Source of the DNA: JAKALD01 sp963817785
GTDB lineage: Bacteria > Pseudomonadota > Gammaproteobacteria > Burkholderiales > SG8-39
Assembly: GCA_963817785.1 (NCBI GenBank)
Contig: CAWFPL010000004.1
Coordinates: forward strand, 62,001-126,000
Length of the DNA: 64,000 bases
Direction of reading: 5' to 3'
Shown piece after piece: positions 21,124-30,510 of this stretch. The notes beneath the pieces are model-generated. The model was given only the letters and a program-made list of their open reading frames with translations, had not been told where the DNA came from and did not search any database. How positions within the stretch are numbered: position 1 is the stretch's first letter; every line of letters begins with the position of its first letter. Position numbers and translations under genes: made by a program.

Positions 21124-22050
21124 ATGAAGACCCACGACGCGGGGGACCGGTATCCTGGCTGCTTCCTGGGGCTTGCGGCTGGGGATGCAGTTGGCACGGC
21201 GGTCGAGTTTCAACCGCGGGGTAGCTTTAGTCCCGTCACCGACATGTCCGGCGGTGGGCCGTTCGGGCTCGCACCCGGCGAGTGGACCGATGACACATCG
21301 ATGGCTCTTTGCCTGGCCGCCAGCCTGGTCGAGCGCGACGGATTCGACCCGACGGACCAGATGGAACGCTATTGCCGGTGGAAAGAACAAGGCTACTTCA
21401 GCAGCACCGGAGAGTGCTTTGATATCGGCATAACCACGGCTGCGGCGCTACGGCGCTACCAGCGCACCGGCGAAGCAAATGCGGGATCCAAAGACCCTTC
21501 GTCCGCGGGAAACGGTTCCATCATGCGGCTCGCGCCAATCCCGATGTTCTTCCTGCCCGACTTCGATGCCGTGGAGCACTACTCTGGTGCGAGTTCGCTG
21601 ACGACCCACGGTGCGCCGGAGTGTATTGATGCATGCCGGCTTTTCGGCCGGATCCTCGGCCGTGCACTGCTTGGCCAGTCGAGGGATGAAGTGCTGTTCG
21701 CGGATGGGCCGACGTTTGCCGGCGCGCAGAAGATAGCTGGCATTGCCCGAGGGGACTACAAGGCCAAATTCGAGAAGGAGATTCGCGGAACCGGTTACGT
21801 GGTGGCGAGCCTCGAAGCAGCGCTTTGGTGTTTTCTGCGCACCGACTGCTTTGAACACGCAATCCTCATGGCCGCCAACCTGGGCGATGACGCCGACACT
21901 ACAGCCGCAATCTGCGGTCAGGTGGCCGGGGCCTATTACGGGAAGACCGGCATCCCGTCCAAGTGGATTCAGAAGTTGGCGTTGGGCTCGACCATCACTG
22001 AACTTTCAGGGCAGCTATTTTCTGGCCGGCGACGCGCAGCAGGGCACTTA
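21124..22050 (+). CDS. ADP-ribosylglycohydrolase family protein (DraG-like)
   Basis: Hydrolyses ADP-ribose from proteins, nucleic acids or small molecules using a Mg2+ pair. The metal motifs are present: WTDDTSMALC near residue 60, GNGSIMRL near 130 and GDDADTTAA near 255. Length to the end of similarity is about 300 residues, normal. The frame then runs on to 22716 through the Sel1 region; a one-base change in the TTTT run near 22018 would instead lead through GDAQQGTYM into the Sel1 frame, so the true end, or an ARG-Sel1 fusion, cannot be decided. It is the first gene after the operator of the NrtR-like regulator. Confidence 0.8.
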
Positions 22051-22051
22051 C

Positions 22052-22885
22052 ATGACCAAAACAGAAGATTCGATCGCCAAGCTCCTGACCGCCGCGCAAA
22101 ACGGGGACGCGGCAGCCCAGCACGAACTTGCGACTCGCTATCGCGAGGGCGACGGTGTGCCGGAGAATCTTTCCACTCCTTGAAGTGGTACCGCAAAGCA
22201 GCAGAGTCGCGACATCCCGATGCGATGAATGATCTTGGCTCGATGCTGCTGGACGGCCATGGATGCAAGGCAGACCCGGCCGAGGCCTTCAAATGGTACG
22301 AACTGGCAGCGAAGACGGGCCACCCTGTGGCCTGCTACAACCTTGCCAAGCGTTACCTCCACGACGCGATCGATCTTCCGCAGGCATTTCACTGGTTCTC
22401 CGAGGCTGCGAGGCAAAACCACACGGAAGCGATCTGCGACTTAGGCACCATGTATCGCTTTGGCCAAGGTATCGGGCGAAACCTCATCGCCGCCGCCGAT
22501 TTTCACCTGATCGCCGCCAAGCAAGGCGATGTTGTCGCGATGGGCAATCTTTCGGACTACCTGGACGAACTGCAGACTATCGCACTGGCCGGCAACCCGA
22601 CCGCGAGCCGCTGTCTAAGCGAGATTTATAACCTCGGTTTGGGTGCCGAGAAAGAGCATGCCGCTTACGTGGACCTGGACCAAATGGGCAAAGGAGCGCT
22701 GCCCGCTTTCGGATGATGCAGATGAGGTTGCCGGAATCGAAGGGGCCTATGATTTCTACAAGAGCTGTCTGAGCGCCGACGACCGCAAAGAGGGCGAACG
22801 CGTTCTCAATAGTCTGATTGTCGCCGCCGGAAAGTCTGCTGCGCCGAATAAGCCTTTGGTCAAACGCAAACGGGGAAACAAATGA
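22052..22885 (+). CDS. Sel1-repeat protein (frameshifted)
   Basis: Tandem Sel1-like repeats, alpha-helical scaffolds for protein contacts: AAQNGDAAAQHELATRYREG, AESRHPDAMNDLGSMLLDG, AAKTGHPVACYNLAKRYLHD, AARQNHTEAICDLGTMYRFG. Start ATG 22052 (MTKTEDSIAKLL). Frameshifts near 22183 (after VPENLST) and near 22680 (before WTKWAKERCP) divide it into three frames; the last ends ...PLVKRKRGNK with the stop overlapping the next ATG (ATGA). With another two defects in the following gene this may be decay or poor sequence. It probably tethers the ADP-ribosylglycohydrolase or phosphatase partner. Confidence 0.65.
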
Positions 22886-23848
22886 ATTACGACATCATCG
22901 GCGACATCCACGGCCACGCTGACGCACTCAAGGCATTGCTCCAGGACATGGGCTACCAAAACAGCCGCGGTGCGTGGCGTCACCCTAGTCGCAAGGCGAT
23001 CTTCGTCGGCGACTTCATCGACCGGGGGCCGAAGCAGGTCGAGTCTGTGGAGATCGTCCGTCGCATGGTGGATACTGACGCGGCGCTGGCGGTAATGGGC
23101 AATCACGAGTTCAATGCCATCGCCTAGTTTCTCCCCGACGAACGAAACCCGGGCGAATACGTGCGCCCCCATCATGCGCCGAAGTACGGCGACAAGAATT
23201 TTCAACAGCACAAAGCGTTCTTGAACGAAGTCATCGGCATGCCGCTCCACAAGGAGATCATCGACTGGTTTCTGACGTTGCCGCTTTGGCTCGATCTTCC
23301 CGGACTGCGCGTCGTCCACGCTTGCTGGCACCAGCGGTTCATGGACTTTCTCGCGCCGAAACTGGCGCCAGGCCATAGGCTCACAAGCGATCTGATGGTT
23401 GAAGCGAGCCGCGAGCCGGACGACGAGTCCGTTAAGGACGACGCGGAGCCATCTGTCTTCAAAGCGGTGGAGGCGCTGACCAAAGGCATCGAAATCCCGC
23501 TTCCAAAGCCTCACTCGTTCAAAGACAAGGATGGGCACGAGCGAAGCCGGGTACGCGTTCGCTGGTGGGACCAGAATGCCGTTACCTACAAACGGACCGC
23601 GATGTTACTCGACGATGAGGCACGCAACAAGCTTCCCGGAAACGCCGATACCCGACCACGTTCGAATCGGAGACGGCGGCGGCAATCCGATCTTCATCGG
23701 CCACTACTGGTTGACCGGGACGCCAGAGCTGCGATCCAAGAAGGTGGCGTGCGTGGATTACAGCATCGCGAGGGGCGGTAAGCTCGTAGCTTATCGTTGG
23801 GACGGGGAAAACGAACTGTCGTCGACGAATCTAGTTTCGCTCCGTTGA
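22882..23848 (+). CDS. calcineurin-like metallophosphatase (in-frame stop and frameshift)
   Basis: A binuclear-metal phosphoesterase of the PrpA/diadenosine-polyphosphatase type. Metal motifs: GDIHGHADAL, FVGDFIDRGP, MGNHEFN, and later VVHACWH and IGHYWL. A TAG at 23125-23127 stands where a tryptophan codon (TGG) would fit, followed at once by coherent protein (FLPDERNPGEY), and a frame change near 23640 separates the C-terminus (VRIGDGGGNPIFIGHYW). Its ATG overlaps the Sel1 stop. With ADP-ribosylglycohydrolase under an NrtR-type regulator, a role in nucleotide or ADP-ribose turnover is likely. Confidence 0.7.
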
Positions 23849-23959
23849 GCGAAGGCTGAGCGTAGCCCGTGGGCAGAACAAAGTTGTATTGCGCCGGCTA
23901 CAGGTGACGCAAGTTCGTGACGTTGACGGTAAAAATTTTGTAGAAAAATCTGGTTCGTC

Positions 23960-25078
23960 AGTAGAAATTGTGGGCGAGTTGCGGCTCGGGTAGTTTGCCA
24001 AGTGCATGATATAGCGCGATTTCGGTGACCGGAAGGTGCGAAAGCCGTAGGATTTTCTCATGGTGACTTTGGCCTTGTTGTTCAGGCCCTCGACGACGCC
24101 GCTGGAGAACTCCTTTCTGGCGCGGAAGTAGTTGAGCATCAGCTCGCGATGGTCGCGCAGGGTGCGGGCGAATTTCTTCATCGGCTCGATGCGCGAGCGC
24201 ATGACCTGGCGTGCACCACTCGTCGAGGAACTTGCCGGCCCAGGTCGGCGAGTCGTAGTCCCAGAATTGCTGGAAGTCTTCCTTGAGCAGGTAGGCGCGC
24301 ACGCTCTTGCAGGTTGTAGCGCAGCAGATCGCGCAGCCGGAAGCGCTGCTGTGTCGGTCAGGTTCTCCGGGCGCTTGAGCAGGCACCAGCGGGACTTCTT
24401 GAGCACCGGCTCGTAGCCGTCCTGCGACCATGCGGCGCGCCTCGGCGGCGCGCACCTCGTCGAGCGCCTCGTTCATCTTGGCCACGATGTGGAAGCGGTC
24501 GAGGATGTTGAGCGCGTTGGTGCAGTGCTCGCGGATCACCTCCAGGTAGGGCTTCCACATGTCCGAGCAGACGAACTCGATCTTCGGCGCCAGTTCCTTG
24601 CCGATCAGGGTGAAGAACTGCTCGAAGCTCTCGATGGTGCGCTCCTTGCCGACCCACAGCAGGCGGGTGCAGCCGGCTTCGATCTGGTAGACCAGCGTCA
24701 GGTACTTGTGGCCCTTGGCCGTATGCGATCTCGTCGACGCCGATGGCCCGGATCGGCACCGAGCTCCCGGTGCTCCAGCCCCCACTGCACGACGTACTCG
24801 ACCGCCTGGCAGACCTTCTCCCAGGTGGTGCGGAACGCTCCGGCGGTCTCCTTCCACGACAGCTTGCGCGCCCAGTGCGCCAGAAACAGCATGTAGGCCT
24901 TGGTCAGGGTGTGCTTGCCCGTGCGGCCCAGGGCACCTGCTCGACCTTGACCCCGCAAGCGCCGCACTCGACCCGGCGCATGCGGTAGAGCAGCACCACC
25001 GCGAAGCCCCACACCGGGATGAACTCGAAGCGGCGCTGCGGCAGCTGAAGAACAGTACGAAGCGTTACTTGCGCTCAG
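23960..25078 (-). mobile_element. ISL3-family transposase (frameshifted)
   Basis: Joined across frames this gives an ISL3-type DDE transposase: an N-terminal zinc-ribbon part (RRVECGACGVKVEQVPWAA), then GKHTLTKAYMLFLAHWARKL, the first Asp in IGVDEIAYGQGHKYLT, the second in NILDRFHIVAKMNEALDEV, and the Glu in SGVVEGLNNKAKVTMRKSYG. At least four indels break it; the motifs are intact. I could not define terminal inverted repeats or target duplications; the ends lie somewhere in 23850-23960 and 25078-25165. The indel style resembles that of 1-6112. Confidence 0.75.
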
Positions 25079-25200
25079 GCAGCCCACCGAGACTTATAGT
25101 AACGTCATCGGTAGACTACTACGGACTGTTACCGGAAATATCGGGTCTGCTTCGTGTAATATTTATATAATCCATAAGTTACCATTGCATTAATGGCGTT

Positions 25201-26466
25201 ATGGCTCGCTGGCGCTTGGTAACCCGAATGGCAGCCCACGTTCACAATTTCATTAGCCCTAAAAAGCAGGACCAATTGCCGCGTGGACTGCTGTTCATTT
25301 CCATTGCACTGTTTTGCGGCTTAGTCGGTGCGCACTCGAATCAGCCGACCACCCACAGCCCCAACAACACCTGGACGTATGTCGTAGCACCCCGATTTGA
25401 CAACGCCGGTTCCTTTTCTGAAGGACTCGCCGCCGTAGAGGTTGCCGGTAAGTGGGGATTCATCGACAAGTCTGGGAAGCTGGTAATCGAAGCCCAATTC
25501 AATCCGGGCCAAGCGCAATACAACGCCAATTTTTCGGACGGCCTTGCAGCGGTGAATTTCGCTAGCGGTAAAGGATGGTCCGGAGTCCCGCCTGCCGGTA
25601 CACAGTGGGGATTCATAGACAGAACTGGAGCGGTTGTTATTAACCCGCAATTTTCAGGCGATTACTATAGCCCGCCATATTTTGCGGAGGGTCTGGCTGT
25701 CATTCGGTTTGGTGAAAAGTACGGCTATATCGACAAGACCGGGAAGGTGGCCATTGCGCCGATTTTCGATAGTGCGTATCGGTTTTCAAGCGGACTCGCA
25801 GTCGTAAGAATCGGAGAAAAGGAAGGCTACATCGACAAGACTGGCAAATTTGCAATCAAGCCGGCTCTTGAGTCCGCTGGGTCATTCTCCGAGGGCTTAG
25901 CGACGGTCACGCTAGGAGGCAAAGACGGGTTGATCGACAAGAGCGGCAAAGTAGTGGTCGAGCCACGCTTCGACTCGATAGACCAATTCTCAGACGGACT
26001 GGCCGGGTTCACAGTCGAGCACTTCTCACACATCGATAAGAATGGCCTGCCGGTTAGCAATTCGGAGACCTCAAGCGGAACGAAATTCGGCTATATCGAC
26101 AACGCAGGTCGAATAGTCATTGCACCGCAGTTCAATCCAACGTTTCTCAATTTCTTGATCAGTTATTTCTCCGAGGGTCTGGCCGTTATCGAGTTTGGCG
26201 CACAAACAAGCGAACATGTAGATTTCGGAGCAACAGGCAAGTTCGGTTACATCAATAAAAAGGGGCGGTTAGTTATAAATCCAAAGTTCGACGACGCATT
26301 GTCGTTCTCCGAGGGCTTGGCAGCTGTGCGTGTCGGGGGCAAGTGGGGCTACATCGATAAGACTGGGCGAATAGTGATCGCGCCGCAGTTCGACGACGCT
26401 GATAGCTTTTCCGACGGCCGCGCCAAAGTACAGATCGGCCGCAAATACGGCTTCATTGCCAGATAG
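25201..26466 (+). CDS. WG-repeat protein, exported
   Basis: 421 residues. After an N-terminal signal or anchor (GLLFISIALFCGLVGAHS) come about nine WG-type repeats with the pattern F.EGLAAV...GKWGFIDKSGKLVI.PQFD, for example residues 90-130, 170-200 and the final SEGLAAVRVGGKWGYIDKTG. WG repeats form beta-propeller-like or solenoid modules of unknown ligand, common in environmental bacteria. TATAAT at 25166-25171 may be its -10 box. Its composition is less GC-rich than the ICE block. No operon partner is evident; it stands between the IS and a truncated HNH gene. Confidence 0.8.
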   Translation: MARWRLVTRMAAHVHNFISPKKQDQLPRGLLFISIALFCGLVGAHSNQPTTHSPNNTWTYVVAPRFDNAGSFSEGLAAVEVAGKWGFIDKSGKLVIEAQFNPGQAQYNANFSDGLAAVNFASGKGWSGVPPAGTQWGFIDRTGAVVINPQFSGDYYSPPYFAEGLAVIRFGEKYGYIDKTGKVAIAPIFDSAYRFSSGLAVVRIGEKEGYIDKTGKFAIKPALESAGSFSEGLATVTLGGKDGLIDKSGKVVVEPRFDSIDQFSDGLAGFTVEHFSHIDKNGLPVSNSETSSGTKFGYIDNAGRIVIAPQFNPTFLNFLISYFSEGLAVIEFGAQTSEHVDFGATGKFGYINKKGRLVINPKFDDALSFSEGLAAVRVGGKWGYIDKTGRIVIAPQFDDADSFSDGRAKVQIGRKYGFIAR

Positions 26467-26641
26467 CTCCGACAAGGCTTTCTAAACAAAATCTAGACAC
26501 GAAGCCGCCAGAACGGCCTATTTTCATAATAACCTATGGTTTTTACTGGCGTCCCCACGGGGACTTGTGGCTGAGGTCAATGCCGTGCGCGTCCCGTGGG
26601 AGGTTCGTCTGGCTGCCTGAATGCTCACGTCCATCTCCGAT

Positions 26642-26659
26642 CGGCGGCATCAGCCGCCG
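26642..26659. repeat. GC-rich hairpin between the WG and HNH genes
   Basis: CGGCGGC and GCCGCCG form a perfect 7-bp stem with an ATCA loop, 23 bases before the point where HNH-like coding begins without a start codon. There is no T-run. It could be an end of an unrecognised insertion or recombination point that removed the HNH N-terminus. Confidence 0.35.
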
Positions 26660-26681
26660 ACTCTTAGCGCAGTGCTGACCC

Positions 26682-27608
26682 CATGTATTCCCCGATGCGA
26701 TCGGTGGCAGGGTGACCATCGATCGCGTCTGCAAGCCATGCAATGATTGGCTTGGCGCCAATGTCGATGTGTTGCTCACCGATCACGATCTGATCTTGAT
26801 TAAACGCGCTCAGCTCGGGGTGCGCGATAGCGGCGGAAATGTCATCAACCCGTGGAAGGACGTATTTCGTCGCGGAGTGATGGCCAATGATCCGGCGCAA
26901 AGAGTCGAGCTTGACCACGACGAAGACAGCGGAGAACTTGTTCCGCGGGTTCTGTATAAGTCCACCAGAACAACGCTGGACAACGGAAATCAGCTCCTGC
27001 AAATCACGATCGACGCGAGCAAGGCGGATGAAATCGGAAAGATCATCGAGCGGACGCGACAGAGGGAGGGGTTGCCGCCGTTGTCGGAGAAGGAGCTCAG
27101 CGATCAGGTCGCGGCTGCGAAGGCGAATGTGCGCCGCATAGATCAGCCCGAAGTGAAGTACGGAATTGACGTGGATGTCAGGGCCTACAAACGCGCTGTC
27201 TGCAAAAGCGCATATGAGCTGGCGTGGCAATGGCTCGGCGACGACTACCTGGAGGACCCTGTCGCGGTGAACTTGCGGGATCTGATCCTCAAAGATGCCA
27301 AGGACGAAATCCGAGGTTCGATCGATCTGACTGGAGACACGCCCGCACTACTGCCGTGGAAGAGCGAAGGGTGCGCCCATGTAGGGATCGGCCAGAGAGT
27401 AGCCGGGCATCTTTGCATTGCTATCCGCATCTTTGACGTGGTATCTGGCGTAATCGATGTCAGCGACACGGAAGATAAATATCGAAGCCGGGGCCGGTCG
27501 CTTGGGGAAGGTCTTTTTGTCCTGAACGATCCGCAGACCGGCGCCTTGCGGCAATCCACGCTCGTGGAGGAATTGCTCCGCCTGAGCAGCCGATCGCGCC
27601 GCGGCTAG
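26682..27608 (+). CDS. HNH endonuclease-like protein, 5' truncated
   Basis: Coding similarity begins abruptly with HVFPDAIGGRVTIDRVCKPC, the second half of an HNH zinc-binding unit (normally preceded by the first CxxC and an E/D-H), and a TGA lies only two codons upstream. The remainder (about 300 residues) is a helical region with no recognised family, ending LVEELLRLSSRSRRG. A GTG at 26712 could allow translation of a shortened protein. Without the first half of the ββα-metal motif it is probably inactive as a nuclease. The hairpin at 26642 lies just upstream. Confidence 0.55.
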   Translation, partial: HVFPDAIGGRVTIDRVCKPCNDWLGANVDVLLTDHDLILIKRAQLGVRDSGGNVINPWKDVFRRGVMANDPAQRVELDHDEDSGELVPRVLYKSTRTTLDNGNQLLQITIDASKADEIGKIIERTRQREGLPPLSEKELSDQVAAAKANVRRIDQPEVKYGIDVDVRAYKRAVCKSAYELAWQWLGDDYLEDPVAVNLRDLILKDAKDEIRGSIDLTGDTPALLPWKSEGCAHVGIGQRVAGHLCIAIRIFDVVSGVIDVSDTEDKYRSRGRSLGEGLFVLNDPQTGALRQSTLVEELLRLSSRSRRG

Positions 27609-27804
27609 AAAGCCCTTGGCCAACATTGCGCCGCCTAGGGCAGACCCCGAGCGAGGAAGGGGCCACCCCTAACCCCTTGAATTCCCCGCCTCTTCTCCCA
27701 TTCCCGGACCGGCCAGAAAACAGGCCATTTATTCGGCCATACTTTGTCCTTACGCCTTACTAACATGCTGATATATTGTATTTAGTGTTGATAGGAAAGC
27801 GGAC

Positions 27805-29019
27805 ATGAAAGCGGCCAAAAAACCGGCCAAAGACCGGGGGGAGTCCATCAGCCTGATGGAGCCGCTTCTCATCGGCCAAACTTCGCGCCATCGCGAGGTT
27901 TTGACCGATCTCGCCATGGAGCTCGGGCGGAGAAGCACCGGTTTCCGCCGTTCGCTTCCAGGATCTTTGACCGCCTCCCTTGCCGACCTCGTACGGGCGA
28001 TGAACTGCTATTACAGCAACCTCATCGAAGGGCATGACACCCACCCGATCGACATCGAGAGCGCCCTGAAAGGCGACTACAGCAAGGACGCGAAGAAGCG
28101 CGATCTCCAGCTTGAGGCCAAGGCGCACATCGAAGTGCAGAAATGGATAGACGGCGGCGGCCTCGCAGGCAGGGCCGTGACCGCCGACGGTATCCGCGAG
28201 ATCCACCGGCGCTTTTGCGGTCATCTGCCCGAAGATCTGCTGTGGGTCGAAGACCCGAAAACCAAGGAGCGGAGCAAAGTCATTCCCGGCGAATTCGGCC
28301 ACCGCGACGTCGAGGTGGGTGAGCATATTCCGGTGAGCGCACCGGCGGTGCCGCGCTTCCTGAAGCGCTTTGAAGAGGTTTATGGTGGTCTCCGTATCAC
28401 CGAGACCATTCTCGCCGCTGCCGCCGCACACCACCGCCTTGTCTGGATTCACCCGTTCCTTGACGGCAATGGCCGCGTCGCCCGGCTTATGTCGCACGCG
28501 ACTTTGCTGGAGGCGCTGGACACCGGCGCAATCTGGTCGATTGCGCGCGGGCTCGCACGCCGTGTCAACGACTATAAGGCCCACCTTGTCGCCTGCGACC
28601 TCCAACGTCGCAACGATCTTGATGGCAGGGGATCGCTGAGCGAGGAGAACCTCGCCGAATTCACAAGGTTCTTCCTAGAGATCTGCCTTGACCAGGTCAC
28701 CTTCATGGAAGGGCTGATGCAGCCCGATCAGCTGCGCGCGCGCATTCTGCTGTGGGCGCAAGAGCAGATTTACCTAGATAAGTTGCCGCAAAAGGCGGAA
28801 CTCATTCTTGAAGCCGTTTTGTACCGGGGAGAACTGCCCCGTGCCGATACCGCCGGCATTCTTGGAGTGAGCGATCGTCAGGCCCGCCGGATCGTGTCCG
28901 CCCTCATGGAACACGAGGTGCTCCAGTCCGAGAGCACGCGCGCGCATTTGCGCCTCGCGTTTCCCGCGAAGCTTGCGTCGCGCTGGATGCCGGGGCTCTT
29001 TCCCGAAAAGACAGCCTGA
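27805..29019 (+). CDS. Fic-domain adenylyltransferase with winged-helix C-terminus
   Basis: 404 residues. The Fic core has the complete catalytic motif HPFLDGNGRVAR near residue 217, which transfers AMP from ATP to a protein hydroxyl. An autoinhibitory motif SNLIEG near residue 74 matches (S/T)xxxE(G/N), the class II arrangement with the inhibitory helix N-terminal to the core. The C-terminal part (ILGVSDRQARRIVSALMEHE) is a winged helix that may bind DNA or regulate the gene. Start ATG 27805 with TAGGAAAG upstream. No antitoxin gene is adjacent, consistent with built-in inhibition. Targets unknown. Confidence 0.85.
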   Translation: MKAAKKPAKDRGESISLMEPLLIGQTSRHREVLTDLAMELGRRSTGFRRSLPGSLTASLADLVRAMNCYYSNLIEGHDTHPIDIESALKGDYSKDAKKRDLQLEAKAHIEVQKWIDGGGLAGRAVTADGIREIHRRFCGHLPEDLLWVEDPKTKERSKVIPGEFGHRDVEVGEHIPVSAPAVPRFLKRFEEVYGGLRITETILAAAAAHHRLVWIHPFLDGNGRVARLMSHATLLEALDTGAIWSIARGLARRVNDYKAHLVACDLQRRNDLDGRGSLSEENLAEFTRFFLEICLDQVTFMEGLMQPDQLRARILLWAQEQIYLDKLPQKAELILEAVLYRGELPRADTAGILGVSDRQARRIVSALMEHEVLQSESTRAHLRLAFPAKLASRWMPGLFPEKTA

Positions 29020-29681
29020 GAACCGCGGCGCGGCAGCACCTCCAGCGCCCCCACCCGCCACTACCACCGGGCTTGAAGGCGCCGGGCAGGCTTATACCGG
29101 CCTGGCCAGCAGGCGATCACCTTCTGGAAATACATCGTCATCACCATCAGCATCGTTGCCATCTCCGTCATGACTTTGCGTCATCGGGTGGACGAATGTG
29201 GGATGGCGCTCGAATGCGAGCCGCGGGCTCAGAGCAGGTCGAGCTGATGTGGTTGTGCGGCGGCGGGTGCGCGGGGCGCGCGTAGCTGTCGGCGCAGCGT
29301 GGGGCTGAGATAGCAGCGGGCGATGAGCACCGCGGTGTGACGCGAGGCTCGGTGATCGAGCCCGGCGGCAGCCCGCCTCGGGCCTCGAGCAGATCGCATT
29401 GTTAACGGTGGCGTAAATCCGCGTGATTCCGGGGTTTTGATGCGCCGCGCGGTGTTGGCAGGCGCGTTTTGAGCTGGAATTCTCAATCGGCTTTGCGGAG
29501 GGTGTGGGGGTGGCGCCCCCCCGTCCTCTGAAGAGTGCGTTCGGACCATCGTCATGATGACCGAACGCGCGCCGTGTACGCGCGGTGTGAATCAACAACC
29601 CATGTGGGCGGGCCGGCACCGCTTCGGCCGCGACCGCGCGTCTCTGGATTGGCTATGCTTGCGGCCTCGCCGAAAATGACG
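29020..29681. other. stretch without a supportable gene
   Basis: About 660 GC-rich bases. Open frames exist on both strands but none has family-like sequence. A short plus-strand stretch near 29120-29190 could encode a membrane helix (FWKYIVITISIVAISVMTL) but has no start or ribosome site. The region may hold gene remnants at the change from intermediate to high GC. Confidence 0.4.
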
Positions 29682-29719
29682 AAGGCCCGGGCAGGTTCTT
29701 GGTCGGACCCCCGGGCTTT
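29682..29719 (-). terminator. candidate hairpin terminator
   Basis: GCCCGGG (29685-29691) pairs with CCCGGGC (29710-29716), extended by AAG/CTT. On the minus strand it immediately follows the stop of the tail peptide described next and is followed by a short T-containing stretch (TCATTTT). It could serve either strand; the T-run is weak. Confidence 0.4.
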
Positions 29720-29890
29720 CAGCGCCGCGGCTCGCGTGAGAATGCGCCTCGCGCGCCCAACTCGCGCTCGACCTCGTCGTGAAAGCGTATCCACGCGGCA
29801 CGTGCCTGCGGCGACAAGATCGAGCACCACCGGGCTGAGGCAGCCGCGCTCGATCGCGGCTTGATCGGGGCTCACATAGCGGCCGCACAT
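29719..29890 (-). pseudogene. SRAP (YedK-like) N-terminal remnant joined to another tail
   Basis: The minus-strand frame from 29890 begins MCGRYVSPDQAAIERG, the diagnostic start of SOS-response-associated peptidases, in which Cys2 forms a crosslink with abasic-site DNA. After about 16 residues resemblance ends. In another frame the same strand reads RAAWIRFHDEVERELGARGA and stops next to the hairpin. No full SRAP domain exists here. I read it as a recombined or degraded gene; a short functional protein is unlikely. Confidence 0.4.
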
Positions 29891-29896
29891 ACCCGC

Positions 29897-30211
29897 TCAA
29901 TGCGGGCGCAAACCGCCCGAGCGGGCGCGTAACCGCCTGTACCCCGCACGGAAGATTTCCATGGGCGCCTCGAGGAACTCCGGCCGATCGGCGACGAGGT
30001 GCGTGAGCTCGATCGTGCGGGCGCCGCGGGCGTAGGCTTCGCGCGCCGGGCGCTCCGCGGGCAACCGGGCGGGCAAGCCCGCCACCTCGACGTGTTCCTC
30101 GGATCGCGGATGTCGTGGGGCTGATGCCGCATGCTCCAAAATGCGCCCGGTGCATGCGCGTGAGCGCTCGCGGCGAGGCCGGATGGCGGCATGATGACGC
30201 GTCCTGATCAT
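29897..30211 (-). CDS. hypothetical protein
   Basis: About 104 residues if translation begins at MIRTRHHAAIRPRRERS (ATG 30211; an upstream ATG exists at 30250). The second half (TIELTHLVADRPEFLEAPME, then IFRAGYRRLRA) looks like genuine protein sequence; the first half is arginine-rich and less convincing. It ends six bases before the SRAP-like start. No family recognised. Confidence 0.35.
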   Translation of the reverse strand: MIRTRHHAAIRPRRERSRACTGRILEHAASAPRHPRSEEHVEVAGLPARLPAERPAREAYARGARTIELTHLVADRPEFLEAPMEIFRAGYRRLRARSGGLRPH

Positions 30212-30267
30212 GATGTACGCCACAGTATAAACTCCTTGGGTCATGTCCACTTTGACGGGGAGTTACG

Positions 30268-30510
30268 ATGTCGGACGAGGATCTGAAGGCCGAGCTCGAG
30301 CGCTTGCGTAACGAGAACGCTGCGCTCAAAAAGGGGGCTGCCACTGGCATTACCATGAAAGTCAGCGAGAAGGGCGCGCTCTCGATCTATGGGATGGGGC
30401 GTTTCCCGGTAACGCTTTACAAGGAGCAGTGGCTCAAGCTCCTGGGAATGTCCGATGTCATCCGGGCGTTCATCGAGGCGAACGAGGGACGATGGAAGGC
30501 GAAGGGATGA
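30268..30510 (+). CDS. small conserved protein with N-terminal coiled coil
   Basis: 80 residues: an acidic coiled-coil start (MSDEDLKAELERLRNENAAL) followed by a compact domain (GALSIYGMGRFPVTLYKEQW). This type of protein is widespread in proteobacterial chromosomes and plasmids without a known function. A GGGGAG stretch precedes the ATG. It is divergent from the hypothetical gene ending at 29897. Confidence 0.75.
   Translation: MSDEDLKAELERLRNENAALKKGAATGITMKVSEKGALSIYGMGRFPVTLYKEQWLKLLGMSDVIRAFIEANEGRWKAKG

Noticed and set aside
27348..27626. A 92-residue minus-strand frame that looks fairly protein-like
   Set aside because: It is fully opposite the longer HNH-associated plus frame, which continues from a recognisable domain; I judged the plus strand coding.
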